DNA of 64,000 nucleotides from NCBI RefSeq assembly GCF_022827545.1, contig NZ_CP094669.1, forward strand, positions 641,001-705,000. Direction: 5' to 3'. The stretch is from Hymenobacter tibetensis. Lineage in GTDB: Bacteria; Bacteroidota; Bacteroidia; Cytophagales; Hymenobacteraceae. Positions 1-8,399 of this stretch are shown piece after piece; the stretch's first letter is position 1; each line of letters opens with the position of its first letter. A program made the translations under genes and the position numbers. The notes under the pieces were generated by a model, which was given only the letters and a program-made list of their open reading frames with translations, was not told the origin of the DNA and made no database searches.

Positions 1-4
1 TATA

Positions 5-724
5 CTAAGTTGTACTAGGAGGCATCTTATTTGATGCAATAGGCGACGCCAAGCCCCTTTTGGTGGGAATTTTTGCCACAGGAGCAACTTGGGTAGCATA
101 GTACTTGCACCAGCTAGTGAGCGGACAAATAGCGCATTTCGGCTGTCGAGCCACGCAGATGTAGCGGCCGTGCAGAATCAGCCAGTGGTGCGCCTTGGGA
201 ATCACTTCTTCAGGAATATACTTTACCAGCGCTTTCTCTACCGCTAGGGGGGTGGTTGCTGTGCGGGGCACCAAACCTAACCGATGCGACACTCGGAACA
301 CGTGTGTATCCACAGCCATAGCGGGTTGATTGTAGATAACCGACACCACTACGTTGGCCGTTTTGCGGCCCACACCCGGTAACCGCTGCAACTCCTCGAT
401 GCTGCTAGGTACTTCGCCACCAAACTCTTCAGTTAGCATCCGCCCAAGGCCAGCCAAGTGCTTTGCTTTGTTGTTGGGGTAGGATACGCTCCGGATGAAA
501 GGGAAAATGTCTTCGGCAGCAGCAGCGCCTAGATGGGCAGGCGTTGGAAACTGCTGGATCAAGGCCGGCATAATTTGGTTGACCCGTTTGTCGGTGCACT
601 GGGCGCTGAGCACTACCGCCACTATCAACTCGTAGGGGTTGGCGTACTGCAGCTCGGTTTGAGGCTGCGGAAAGTTGGTGGTGAAATAGTCGATGAAATA
701 GCGGAAACGCTCGGTCGTACGCAT
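5..724 (-). CDS. nth: Endonuclease III (DNA glycosylase/AP lyase)
   Basis: Base-excision repair enzyme that removes oxidised pyrimidines and cleaves at the abasic site. The 239-residue product matches the family. A helix-hairpin-helix LPGVGRKTA is at about residues 115-123, where Lys121 is the expected Schiff-base lysine. The catalytic Asp139 lies in AVDTHVFRVSHRLG. The C-terminal 4Fe-4S cluster loop has cysteines 190, 197, 200 and 206 with the usual C-x6-C-x2-C-x5-C spacing. The tail after the cluster is about 30 residues longer than in E. coli Nth and is poorly structured. The start MRTTERFRYF fits the family N-terminus. The gene reads toward the left edge of the window and sits downstream of a sigma-factor unit on the same strand, from which a strong hairpin separates it. 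Confidence 0.96.
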   Translation of the reverse strand: MRTTERFRYFIDYFTTNFPQPQTELQYANPYELIVAVVLSAQCTDKRVNQIMPALIQQFPTPAHLGAAAAEDIFPFIRSVSYPNNKAKHLAGLGRMLTEEFGGEVPSSIEELQRLPGVGRKTANVVVSVIYNQPAMAVDTHVFRVSHRLGLVPRTATTPLAVEKALVKYIPEEVIPKAHHWLILHGRYICVARQPKCAICPLTSWCKYYATQVAPVAKIPTKRGLASPIASNKMPPSTT

Positions 725-799
725 ACCAATAGAACTAAGGGGAGGGCGGCTCAGGAAAGAAGCTCAATACAAGCTTTTTCGGGTGGCTCAACAACAAAA

Positions 800-854
800 A
801 AGCGGAGCATCGTGCGAAGGTACCAGTTAGTGGCCTTCGCACGATGCTCCGCTT
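800..854 (-). terminator. Perfect 21-bp inverted repeat, terminator of sigma unit
   Basis: Arms at 800-820 and 834-854 are perfectly complementary, with a 13-nt loop. On the minus strand the stem is followed by a T-run (complement of the A-run just before 800), so this is a good intrinsic terminator for the sigma/76-residue unit. It would insulate that unit from nth. Confidence 0.8.
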
Positions 855-884
855 CGATGATTTCCCTTAGATACGTAGCAGCCT

Positions 885-1115
885 TTAAGCTGAGCGCAGA
901 AAAGTGCGTGAGTACTGTAAAATGGCCTCCGTGCTTCGCTGACTCGGGCTGCTGGTCAGGGCATTGAGGGTACGCTGGGCTAGAAGAAGATCAGCACAGG
1001 CTGCGGCCAACTCAGGGTCGTGCGCCAAGGCTTGTTCTACTTCGTGCTGCTCATTAACTGGCAATTCGTTGTACACGTACCGGAGCAGTTTCTCGTTGGG
1101 TAAGGTTTTGATCAT
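885..1115 (-). CDS. Small sigma-factor partner, putative anti-sigma-like protein
   Basis: A 76-residue acidic protein (MIKTLPNEKLLRYVYNELPV...) that I do not recognise as a named family. Its start lies inside the 3' end of the sigma-factor gene, overlapping by 62 bp in another frame, so the two are probably translationally coupled. The first 45 residues (E-K-L-L-R-Y-V-Y-N-E-L, then an acidic helix with E-Q-H-E-V-E-Q-A-L) resemble the N-terminal helical part of zinc-finger-type anti-sigma factors, which read 'LxxYLxGELsxxExxxVExHL'. No Cys or His zinc ligands and no membrane segment are visible. If it binds the sigma factor, it would have to act as a soluble, zinc-free anti-sigma or co-factor. 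The function is inferred from position only. Confidence 0.7.
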   Translation of the reverse strand: MIKTLPNEKLLRYVYNELPVNEQHEVEQALAHDPELAAACADLLLAQRTLNALTSSPSQRSTEAILQYSRTFLRSA

Positions 1116-1689
1116 AGAGAGTTGGTTGTACGGCCATCTTCTTCCGAAGGTTGATCAGCGCGTACCGCATCCGTCCGAGCGCAGTGTTGATGCTAACACC
1201 TGTTGCATCAGCTATTTCCTGGAAGCTCATGTCGCCGTAATGACGCATGATGAGCACTTCCTTCTGAGCTGTTGGCAGGTCCTGAATCAGTTCACGAAGC
1301 TGGGAGTAGGTTTCTTCTCGGGTCAGAGCAGACTCAACTCCTTCCTCGGCATGTGTGAGGGAGTTGAATGCATGGCTCGTGGTGTCGAGGTTGAGCAGCG
1401 GGCTGCGCTTTTCGCGACGGAAAAAATCAATGGCCAGGTTGTGGGCAATTCGGCAAATCCAGGAAGAGAACTTACCCTCTTCGTTGTATCGGCCGCTTTT
1501 CATGGTATGAATAGCCTTGATAAAGGTATCCTGCAGCAGATCATCCGCCACGTCTTCATCACGCACTATCAACATGATAGTGGTAAAGACGCGGGCTTTG
1601 TGGCGTTCGAGCAATAGCGCAAACGCCTCTTCTTTGCCGGCAATGTATAGTGAAATAAGAGCGGAGTCGCTCGGCTGCATGGTTTCCAT
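1054..1689 (-). CDS. RNA polymerase sigma-70 factor, ECF type
   Basis: Alternative sigma factor of about 211 residues. Region 2 contains DDLLQDTFIKAI and the following RIAHNLAIDFFRR. Region 4 has a helix-turn-helix around MSFQEIADATGVSINTALGRM. I place the start at the METMQPSD methionine (1689), with MQPSD at 1680 as the alternative. An open frame continues upstream to 1815, but those residues are unlike the family and overlap a promoter-like element at 1787-1817. The last 62 bp overlap the downstream 76-residue gene. The protein resembles the sigma factors that Bacteroidota pair with a short cytoplasmic partner, and no FecR or TonB receptor is adjacent. Its target genes are unknown. Confidence 0.9.
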   Translation of the reverse strand: METMQPSDSALISLYIAGKEEAFALLLERHKARVFTTIMLIVRDEDVADDLLQDTFIKAIHTMKSGRYNEEGKFSSWICRIAHNLAIDFFRREKRSPLLNLDTTSHAFNSLTHAEEGVESALTREETYSQLRELIQDLPTAQKEVLIMRHYGDMSFQEIADATGVSINTALGRMRYALINLRKKMAVQPTLYDQNLTQRETAPVRVQRIAS

Positions 1690-2294
1690 AAAGGCTACGA
1701 GTAAGGGAACGTAGAGCTTTAAGCCATATTGTGCAGTTGACGGTGAAATTCTATTATGAGCGGATGGTGAAGATTTCCTTCTGTACCAAATGTAGAGAAC
1801 TGCCGGGGCAAACACAATGCCTCAGAGGCGTTACGCGAAAATATTTTTCGCATAAGTGAAACCTAATTATATACAATATATAATACTTTATACTGTGTTG
1901 TTACGGCAAATTACTTTTCCAATAAAGGTCTAATGAGGCGCAGAAAAACCCGAAAAACTATTCGTTATGTCCAAACGGAGTGTACTGACCACTATTTACT
2001 TTTCAGGCACCATTTGTTGGAAAAGCACCCTAAGCTGAAGTGCTGATAGACTATGCTGAACTGATAGCACAAGGATGGGGCCAGTTCTTAAAATGAGTTG
2101 GTTGGCAAGTTGCTCTCAATGGAAGCGGAAGGATGATTTTTTTTGTCTTTTCAGAAAGACAATAGCCCATTACCGGTTGCGAGTTGAGCTAGGTGTGGTA
2201 AATACGCCGATGCACAAAGCAAGATTTTGTCGGGTCACATTCTGCGGGCTGGTCTACCTTTGGGGCTACGTTGTGTTTGTGTGTTTCCGTTAGT
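1690..2294. other. 605-bp divergent intergenic region
   Basis: This gap lies between the sigma-factor start and the MFS start. It holds the minus-strand promoter at 1787-1817 and an AT-rich tract near 1866-1900 with several TATA-like runs. A 72-codon open frame at 2075-2293 has no recognisable protein character and runs up to the MFS start; I treat it as chance. I see no RNA gene or repeat. Confidence 0.5.
1787..1817 (-). promoter_or_regulatory. Putative Bacteroidota-type promoter of the sigma unit
   Basis: On the minus strand TACATTTG (1794 to 1787) matches the -7 consensus TANNTTTG, and a TTG lies 20 bp further upstream (1817-1815). It would start transcription about 90-95 bp before the sigma-factor ATG at 1689. 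Confidence 0.5.
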
Positions 2295-3575
2295 ATGTCC
2301 TCTGCCTCTTCTCCGCGCCAAGATTCCTACGCTGCTTTGCGCATTCCTGACTTTCGCCGGCTGATTTCGGCGAGAGTTTTTCTGACTATTGCTTTGCGGG
2401 TGCAGGGGTTGGTAATCAGCTGGCAGATATTCAAGCTCACAAATGATCCGCTGGCCCTAGGTCTTATTGGGCTGGCTGAGGCTATTCCTAGTATTGGTGT
2501 CTCGTTGTACGCGGGGCACGTAGCGGATTCGGTGCGGCGCAAGAACATCATCGTGGCAGGTGTGGCCGCACTCCTGCTATGCGCCGCCGCTCTGTGGCTG
2601 TTTGCGTCGCCTATTGGAGTTGGATTGCTTGCAAAAGATTCTTTGTACACGCTGCCACTGTATGGGGTCATTTTTGTGAGCGGCATTGCGCGAGGATTTA
2701 TGGGGCCTGCGCTTTTTTCGTTTATGCCGCAGCTGCTGCCCAGCCGGGAGCAACTAGGCAATGCGGTGACGTGGAACAGCACTACGTATCAGGCAGCTTC
2801 GGTATTAGGGCCGGCTATTGGTGGGTACCTTATTGCGCATTTAGGCGTCGCCAACTCCTACACTGTATCTACGGGGCTATTGGCGCTGGCTTTGCTACAG
2901 TTTGTACAGATAGCGTCGCGTCCATTGCCGCCTTTGGAGGGGGAGCGGCTAGGCTTGAAGGATAGTGTGCTCAGTGGGCTCCACTTTATTTTCAACAATC
3001 AGTTGGTTCTGGCGGCTTTGTCGCTTGATCTGTTTGCGGTGCTGTTTGGAGGCGCAGTGGCCCTGTTGCCAGTTTTTGCGGTGGATATCCTTGAAGTTGG
3101 AGCTGCCGGACTCGGGCACCTAGAGTCGGCGCCGGCAGTGGGCTCTGTGTTAATGGCCGTGTTCCTAACCTACTTTCCGTTGCGCCGCCATGCTGGCCGT
3201 AAGCTACTGTGGGCTGTGGCTGGCTTTGGCTTGGTTACTATTTTGTTTGCCTGGTCGAGTAACTTCTGGCTGTCACTGCTGCTGTTGTTTATGACTGGAG
3301 TCTTCGACTCGGTATCGGTCATTGTGCGTTCTACGCTGCTGCACACGTTCACGCCCGAATACATGAAAGGCCGCGTGTCTGCAGTCAACAACATTTTCAT
3401 TGGCTCTAGCAACGAAATAGGAGCATTCGAGTCGGGAGCGGCAGCACGGATGCTGGGGGTGGTGCCGTCCGTGGTATTTGGCGGAGCCATGACTATGTTG
3501 GTAGTAGGTATTACGGCGTGGCGCGCCGACAAGCTACGGCAACTCGACCTGACTCCCGAAACGATAAAGGCGTAA
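2295..3575 (+). CDS. MFS transporter (EntS/MFS_3-like exporter)
   Basis: Inner-membrane major facilitator of about 426 residues with roughly 12 hydrophobic segments. The start MSSASSPRQD is chosen because the eight residues before it are not family-like. The first half has the typical loop 2-3 motif (GHVADSVRRKNIIV). A central segment SFMPQLLPSREQLGNAVTWN resembles the conserved loop of the MFS_3/EntS group, which exports siderophores and drugs. A later segment (YMKGRVSAVNNIFIGSSNEI) is the matching conserved patch in the second half. The substrate cannot be read from sequence. No siderophore biosynthesis gene is nearby, although an iron-type receptor operon lies 15 kb away. The gene appears to stand alone. 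Confidence 0.9.
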   Translation: MSSASSPRQDSYAALRIPDFRRLISARVFLTIALRVQGLVISWQIFKLTNDPLALGLIGLAEAIPSIGVSLYAGHVADSVRRKNIIVAGVAALLLCAAALWLFASPIGVGLLAKDSLYTLPLYGVIFVSGIARGFMGPALFSFMPQLLPSREQLGNAVTWNSTTYQAASVLGPAIGGYLIAHLGVANSYTVSTGLLALALLQFVQIASRPLPPLEGERLGLKDSVLSGLHFIFNNQLVLAALSLDLFAVLFGGAVALLPVFAVDILEVGAAGLGHLESAPAVGSVLMAVFLTYFPLRRHAGRKLLWAVAGFGLVTILFAWSSNFWLSLLLLFMTGVFDSVSVIVRSTLLHTFTPEYMKGRVSAVNNIFIGSSNEIGAFESGAAARMLGVVPSVVFGGAMTMLVVGITAWRADKLRQLDLTPETIKA

Positions 3576-3886
3576 GGGCTAGGGCTCGCGCTACGCTGAT
3601 ATAGGTCTGCGTGCCGCACAGGATTCATGTATTAGGTAAATAAAATATAGTAGTTTGTCTTGAGGGGTTATGGTACAAAGCTGTAGTTTAGCCCCGGCTT
3701 AGTTGGAAGTGTGTGGCAGCTCAACTGTGCGCTTAAGCTAGGCTACGGCCGTATAGGTAAGCGTAAAACGGGAGCTAGCTCACCTTCTCAACCACTTCCT
3801 TTTTCAATTGAGTTGGGTATGGCTAATGCTGCTGACAAACATTGCCTGACAGTCCAGAAACCGCAGCTTATTGTTCTGGCTTTCTC
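3576..3886. other. 311-bp intergenic region before the ECF signalling locus
   Basis: This region separates the MFS gene from the ECF sigma gene. A TTG near 3660 followed after about 21 bp by TAGTTTAG resembles a Bacteroidota promoter with one mismatch in the -7 box. A 73-codon open frame overlapping the sigma start is judged spurious. Nothing else is seen. Confidence 0.4.
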
Positions 3887-4477
3887 ATGCCCATTGCCAC
3901 CGAAACCGCTGATGCCTTTGAACTTCGCTTAGCGGAGTTGCAGCATACCAACGCGGAGGCATTTATGGAAGCGTTGTTTCGGGCGTATTACCGGCCGCTT
4001 GGCAACGCCGTGTTTCGGGTAGTGCAAGACCGGACTGTAGCCGAAGACCTGGTGCAGGACGTGCTGCTAAACGTGTGGAAAAACCGTGACACGCTATGTA
4101 TTACCACTACTTATAAATCCTACCTTTTTCGGGCTGCTCTCAATGGCGCATTTCGCTATACTGAGCGGCAGAAGCGGCAAGTGGCTTGGGAAGATGCGGC
4201 CATAGTTGAAGCGGGTACCAATTCAATTGCCGAGCAACTCGATGGACAGGAAGCTGAAGAAGCAGTGGCAACGGCTCTAGCGGCGTTGCCGCCTCAATGT
4301 CGGGCGGTGTTCCTACTCAGCCGGCAAGAAGGGCTAAGCTATCAGCAAATTGCTGACACGCTGGAAGTGGCCCCTAAAACCGTGGAAAACCAGATGGGCA
4401 AAGCCTTACGGCTATTGCGGCAGCACTTGAAAGGGTTTCTCTCGGGCCTGGCTGCGTTGCTGCTGGGGTGGTTTTAA
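3887..4477 (+). CDS. ECF sigma factor, FecI-like, with hydrophobic C-terminal tail
   Basis: A 196-residue RNA polymerase sigma factor of the Bacteroidota FecI-like group. Region 2 includes AEDLVQDVLLNVWKNRD and the downstream TYKSYLFRAALN. Region 4 includes ALPPQCRAVFLLSRQEGLSYQQIA and the recognition helix VAPKTVENQMGKALRLLR. I chose the start MPIATETADAF; an in-frame upstream methionine at 3842 adds 15 atypical residues. After region 4 the protein ends in a very hydrophobic stretch (GFLSGLAALLLGWF), which could contact the membrane or the anti-sigma protein. It is the first gene of the surface-signalling locus that continues with a GIN-domain lipoprotein and FecR. It is presumably held inactive by that FecR and released on a surface signal. 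Confidence 0.93.
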   Translation: MPIATETADAFELRLAELQHTNAEAFMEALFRAYYRPLGNAVFRVVQDRTVAEDLVQDVLLNVWKNRDTLCITTTYKSYLFRAALNGAFRYTERQKRQVAWEDAAIVEAGTNSIAEQLDGQEAEEAVATALAALPPQCRAVFLLSRQEGLSYQQIADTLEVAPKTVENQMGKALRLLRQHLKGFLSGLAALLLGWF

Positions 4478-4563
4478 ACTATTTTTTGTGGGGGCGTAGG
4501 GGTAGCCTGCCAGTTGTGGCTCTTATAGCAGAACCTAACCTCATACTCCCTTACATCATTACC

Positions 4564-5280
4564 ATGAAAACCTATTGGCTCCTTCTCCTTTTCGCGTTCT
4601 TGTCTGCCTGCGACAACGACATTACTGGCCCCCGGGTGCGCGGGACGGGCCCCACTGAATCCGAAGTGCGCACCGTCAGCAGCTTCAACCGAATTGATTT
4701 AAAGATCAACGCAGAAGTGGTTGTCACGCAGGGCAGCCCCCAGCAAGTACGCGTAGAAGCGCAGCGCAACGTGCTGGACGTACTAGAAACCGAGCTTAAC
4801 GGCGACGAGCTACAAATCGAATTTGGGAAAGTGAACATCCGCGACCATGACCCCATCAAAATATACATCACAACGCCGAGTCTCACGGAAGTACAGCTTT
4901 CAGGCTCTGGTAAAATCCGCAGTGGCGCGCCGCTGAACACCACCACTTGTGTGGTTGATGTGTCGGGCTCAGGCGAGGTGGAGTTGAATTTTGCACAAGC
5001 TACCAGCCTGCGCACCAACCTGTCGGGTTCGGGAGAGATGCGCTTGAGCGGCATCAGCCAAAGCCACAATAGCAGCACCAGCGGTTCGGGCCGGATAAGT
5101 GCTTATAATTTAGCTACGCAGGACACCTATGCCTCCATTACAGGGTCGGGGAGAAGCTACGTACAGGCCAGTCGCACCCTCAATGCCGAGATTAGCGGCA
5201 GCGGAACGGTGTACTACAGAGGCAACCCCAAGGTCAGCACCTGCATTACGGGTTCGGGCCGGGTGCTCGCGGGTGACTGA
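4564..5280 (+). CDS. GIN-domain (DUF2807) putative lipoprotein
   Basis: A 238-residue secreted protein. The start at the MKTYWLLLL methionine gives a lipoprotein signal with lipobox LSAC, Cys16 being lipidated. The open frame upstream of it is not signal-like. The mature part is a right-handed beta-helix-like GIN/auto-transporter-adhesin head domain (DUF2807). It has many 'SGSG' turns (SGSGKI, SGSGEV, SGSGEM, SGSGRI, TGSGRS, SGSGTV, TGSGRV), one per coil. Start FNRIDLKINAEVVVTQG is the family hallmark. Its biochemical role is unknown; the family is common beside Bacteroidota regulators. Its placement between the sigma factor and FecR, on the same strand, is unusual and suggests it belongs to the same signalling or envelope response. 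Confidence 0.9.
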   Translation: MKTYWLLLLFAFLSACDNDITGPRVRGTGPTESEVRTVSSFNRIDLKINAEVVVTQGSPQQVRVEAQRNVLDVLETELNGDELQIEFGKVNIRDHDPIKIYITTPSLTEVQLSGSGKIRSGAPLNTTTCVVDVSGSGEVELNFAQATSLRTNLSGSGEMRLSGISQSHNSSTSGSGRISAYNLATQDTYASITGSGRSYVQASRTLNAEISGSGTVYYRGNPKVSTCITGSGRVLAGD

Positions 5281-5389
5281 TGCCGCAAAAGTTTGCTTTG
5301 CTCTGGGCTAAGCGCTAAACTATCAGCTACGCTGCTAGATTTGGTCCGGAAATAATAGACTTTAGTGGGCGCAATTACCACTCTCATTC

Positions 5390-6454
5390 ATGCCTGACTT
5401 GTATTCCGACGCCGAGGAAGCCCCCTGGGAATTGCTGGCCAAGCACTTGGCTGGCGAAGCCTCTGCGTCGGAACAACGGGAACTGCATGCTTGGCTTACG
5501 GCCGCACCTGCTCGGTTGCCACTCCTTACTGACGCAACCCGCGCTTGGGAGCGGGGTGGGCTTGTCCCCGATGCGTTTGCTGAAGCTGATGTGGAACAGG
5601 CTTGGCAGCGCTTCAAGGTGGCAGCAGACCTAGCACCAGTCGCCAAGCCGACGATCAGACCAGAAGGCCAGGTGGTGCCCTTGTGGCCCGCGGCGCACCC
5701 GTGGCGGCGCGTGGCGGCGGTTCTGATGTTGCTGGTGGGTGCCTGGGCGATGCTGCGGCTAGTACTGCCTAGTGCCCCAGAGATGGTGACAGTAGCCGCC
5801 GGCGACCAGCGGCGGCAGGCCGCTTTGCCCGATGGCAGTCAGGTGTGGGTGAACCGGCATTCCACGTTACGGTATGCCACCAACTTCAACGAAGATTCCC
5901 GCGTGGTAGAACTGCAGGGTGAAGCCTTCTTTGAAGTGAAAAAAGACCACGGGCGGCCTTTCACAGTGCTAGCCAACGACACCCGGACGCGGGTGCTCGG
6001 TACTTCATTCAACGTACGCGCTTATTCTGCCGAGGACTCCGTGGAAGTATCGGTGGTGACGGGGCGGGTGGCGTTCAGCCCAGTGCCACACCTGAGTGGC
6101 ACCACTGATTCGGTGCTGCTAACGCCAGGCTTGCGCGGCGTTATTCGGCGGGCGGCTCCAGTAGCGGCCGTGCAGAAACCTATTGTGGACCCCAACTTCC
6201 GCGCCTGGCAGCGCGACGAGTTGGTATTCGACAATCAATCGTTGGCGCAGGTGGTTGAAACCATGAGCCGCTACTACGACACAACGGTGGTATTGGCTGA
6301 TCCTGCCCTCGCACGCTACCGATTCACGGGCACTTTTGTGCGCACAGACCTGCGCCAAGCCCTACGGGTGGTGAGTCTCTCGGCCAACCTTTCCGTCATC
6401 AATTCCACCGACGGGTCCATCCTGCTCATCGAACCCGTGCCTTCTACTCCCTAG
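5390..6454 (+). CDS. FecR family anti-sigma factor with DUF4974 domain
   Basis: A 354-residue single-pass inner-membrane regulator. Residues 1-100 are the cytoplasmic part (LAKHLAGEASASEQRELHAW) that binds the sigma factor. A single membrane helix follows at about 106-127. The periplasmic FecR domain (about 133-228, with ALPDGSQVWVNRHSTLRY and LQGEAFFEVKKD) precedes a DUF4974 domain (about 276-346, with VFDNQSLAQVVETMSRYY). In this family the C-terminal domain receives the signal from an STN domain in the outer membrane, leading to proteolysis and sigma release. The partner sigma factor is at 3887-4477, two genes upstream, and an STN-containing protein follows 42 bp downstream, so the signalling chain is physically complete. 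Confidence 0.95.
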   Translation: MPDLYSDAEEAPWELLAKHLAGEASASEQRELHAWLTAAPARLPLLTDATRAWERGGLVPDAFAEADVEQAWQRFKVAADLAPVAKPTIRPEGQVVPLWPAAHPWRRVAAVLMLLVGAWAMLRLVLPSAPEMVTVAAGDQRRQAALPDGSQVWVNRHSTLRYATNFNEDSRVVELQGEAFFEVKKDHGRPFTVLANDTRTRVLGTSFNVRAYSAEDSVEVSVVTGRVAFSPVPHLSGTTDSVLLTPGLRGVIRRAAPVAAVQKPIVDPNFRAWQRDELVFDNQSLAQVVETMSRYYDTTVVLADPALARYRFTGTFVRTDLRQALRVVSLSANLSVINSTDGSILLIEPVPSTP

Positions 6455-6496
6455 GACCTAGGCAACTTTCTTCTGACTTCAATCATCTACTTCGCT

Positions 6497-8170
6497 ATGC
6501 AAAAACGCATATGCCTAGGCGTAGCCTTGCTCTTTGCGCTGGCTAGCCAACCCATTTCGGCGCAAGTGCGACCTGGCTCCGTGCTGGAGCGTAAGGTAAC
6601 CGTCACGTTCCAGCAGGCGCCCCTCGAATCGGTGCTGCACACGTTGCGCCGGCAGTACGGAGTGCGTATTTCTTACAGCAACACCGCTCTTAATCTGCAA
6701 CAGCCCGTGACGCTACACGTGCAGAACCAGCCGTTGCGTTCTGTGCTCAACACGCTGTTAGCCGATAAGAATATCGGCTATGAGCTGGTGGGCGACCAAG
6801 TTGTACTGCATCCGGCGAGAGCCACGAAAAGCCGGCCCGTTTTAAAATCTTCCCCTGCCTCCTCACCCACTAAACCTGCTTCAAGCAAACCCACAGCCAC
6901 TAAAGCAACAGCCTCCAAAGTACCGGTGGTAGTTGCTACTAGTTCCAGCCAGCCACAAGCCAAAGCCAAACCGACTGAGGGAATGCCAGCGGCAACCACG
7001 CAACCCAATACGCCAGACCCAGTAACCCCAACAACACCTGCGTCGGATTCTACGGCTGCACCCACTACGGAAAGCGAGGAGCCCATCCGAACTACCCTTA
7101 CTAAAAAGGCGCAGGTATCGTTTCTGGGGCCTTTGGGCTCGAACGGTTTGCGCGCCGGGCAAACCGTCAACCATGTGTCATTGAATGTGTTGGGTGGGTA
7201 CGCAGCAGGGGTGGATGGCTTCGAAGCAGCGGGCCTCTTCAACGTGGACCGTGACACTGTGGCTGGCGTGCAGGTAGCTGGCTTGGCCAACGTGGTAGGC
7301 CGCCATTTAGAGGGCTTCCAGGGCGCTGGCTTGTTGAACGTACTGGGCGGAACAGGTACGGGTTGGCAAGCAGCAGGCCTACTCAACGTTGCTGCCCGCC
7401 CCGTAAACGGTATTCAGACCGCTGGGCTGTTCAATTACGCAGGTCCAGTGAAACCCAACGCGGCTGCTCCTGATCCGGCAAGCGCCGCTACTGATGTAGC
7501 GCCCAGACGAGCCACGGTGCAGGCAGCCGGATTGTTCAATGTGTCTTTGAATGAGGTACGAGGCATACAGGCAGCGGGCTTGTTTAATGCAGCCGGTACC
7601 GTACATGGTGTGCAACTGGCTGGTTTGCTTAACGTAGCCGATTCAGTTGATGGCGTCAGTATTGCGCCACTCAACTTCGTGCGCCACGGCTACCATCGGT
7701 TCGAGGCAACAAATACCGAGTCTTGGCCGGTAGGGGCTAGCCTGAAACTGGGCGGCTCGGCAGCTTTCTACACGTTTTTCGCTGGCGCCTACGATGATTT
7801 CGGTAGTGGCAGCCGGCGCTGGGCGCTGGGCTATGGCGCCGGCACCGAGCTCCTAACCCAGCGCCGGATAAGTGTGGGCCTCGACGCCGTCGCGCTGCAC
7901 GTAAACGAGGAGCAGCGCGGCTGGACCGACAACCTCAATCTGCACAATCAATTGCGTTTGTTGGTAGGATTTGCTCCTTTCAAAGCAGGCGGCCACTTGC
8001 GCCTGATTGCCGGCCCTACGGTGAGCGTACTCGTGACGCAGCGCTACGACTCCGAGCGCGGGCAAGTGTATTCACACCTCGGTGAAAACCGTCGGCTCTG
8101 GCTGGAAGAGGGCAGTGCTACCACCCGCGTACTTGGCTGGTTTGGCTACTGCGCTGGAGTGCGCTTCTAG
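6497..8170 (+). CDS. Secreted STN-domain protein fused to LA_2272-type repeat solenoid
   Basis: A 557-residue exported protein. It has a signal peptide (about residues 1-22, ending SA before Q). A secretin/TonB short N-terminal (STN) domain follows at about 32-105 (FQQAPLESVLHTLRRQYGV...). Next is a Pro/Thr/Ala/Ser-rich linker to about 200, then tandem repeats of roughly 19-20 residues with the core AGL-x-N (AAGLFNV, VAGLANV, GAGLLNV, AAGLLNV, TAGLFNY). These repeats recall the LA_2272 surface-repeat family. The last 160 residues alternate hydrophobic and polar positions like a membrane barrel. In FecR systems the STN domain is normally the N-terminus of a TonB receptor. Here it is on a separate protein, and the next gene's receptor lacks it. 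I infer that this protein is the signal-input component. Confidence 0.85.
   Translation: MQKRICLGVALLFALASQPISAQVRPGSVLERKVTVTFQQAPLESVLHTLRRQYGVRISYSNTALNLQQPVTLHVQNQPLRSVLNTLLADKNIGYELVGDQVVLHPARATKSRPVLKSSPASSPTKPASSKPTATKATASKVPVVVATSSSQPQAKAKPTEGMPAATTQPNTPDPVTPTTPASDSTAAPTTESEEPIRTTLTKKAQVSFLGPLGSNGLRAGQTVNHVSLNVLGGYAAGVDGFEAAGLFNVDRDTVAGVQVAGLANVVGRHLEGFQGAGLLNVLGGTGTGWQAAGLLNVAARPVNGIQTAGLFNYAGPVKPNAAAPDPASAATDVAPRRATVQAAGLFNVSLNEVRGIQAAGLFNAAGTVHGVQLAGLLNVADSVDGVSIAPLNFVRHGYHRFEATNTESWPVGASLKLGGSAAFYTFFAGAYDDFGSGSRRWALGYGAGTELLTQRRISVGLDAVALHVNEEQRGWTDNLNLHNQLRLLVGFAPFKAGGHLRLIAGPTVSVLVTQRYDSERGQVYSHLGENRRLWLEEGSATTRVLGWFGYCAGVRF
7190..7680 (+). repeat. Tandem AGL-x-N protein-coding repeats
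   Basis: This stretch of the preceding gene encodes about eight units with the pattern G-x-x-x-AGL-x-N, about 19-20 residues each. They are interrupted once by a Pro/Ala-rich insert (about 7440-7510). The pattern suggests a beta-solenoid with the AGL-x-N turn stacked on one face. Confidence 0.7.
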
Positions 8171-8399
8171 GAGCCTATACCAGCGCAACAGCGCCAACAA
8201 GAAGCGTAACTACATTTCTTCTACTGTGCGCGTAGGGGCGCTGCGCCTCTACTGCGTCTTACAAGCGGAACGTTCCTTCTGCTGCTGGCAGTACCCCCTG
8301 CCTTAGTTCTCGCGAGCTGTAGCTAGCTCATACTCCTGATTTTCTGACTTTTAGCCGACAGCTGCCTAGGCTGTGCCATGTCCTTTTACCTCAACTTAT

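Noticed and set aside
2075..2293. Open frame of 72 codons in the 605-bp gap before the MFS gene
   Set aside because: It is Cys/Trp-rich random composition, no promoter-like box or family character, and it runs into the MFS start.
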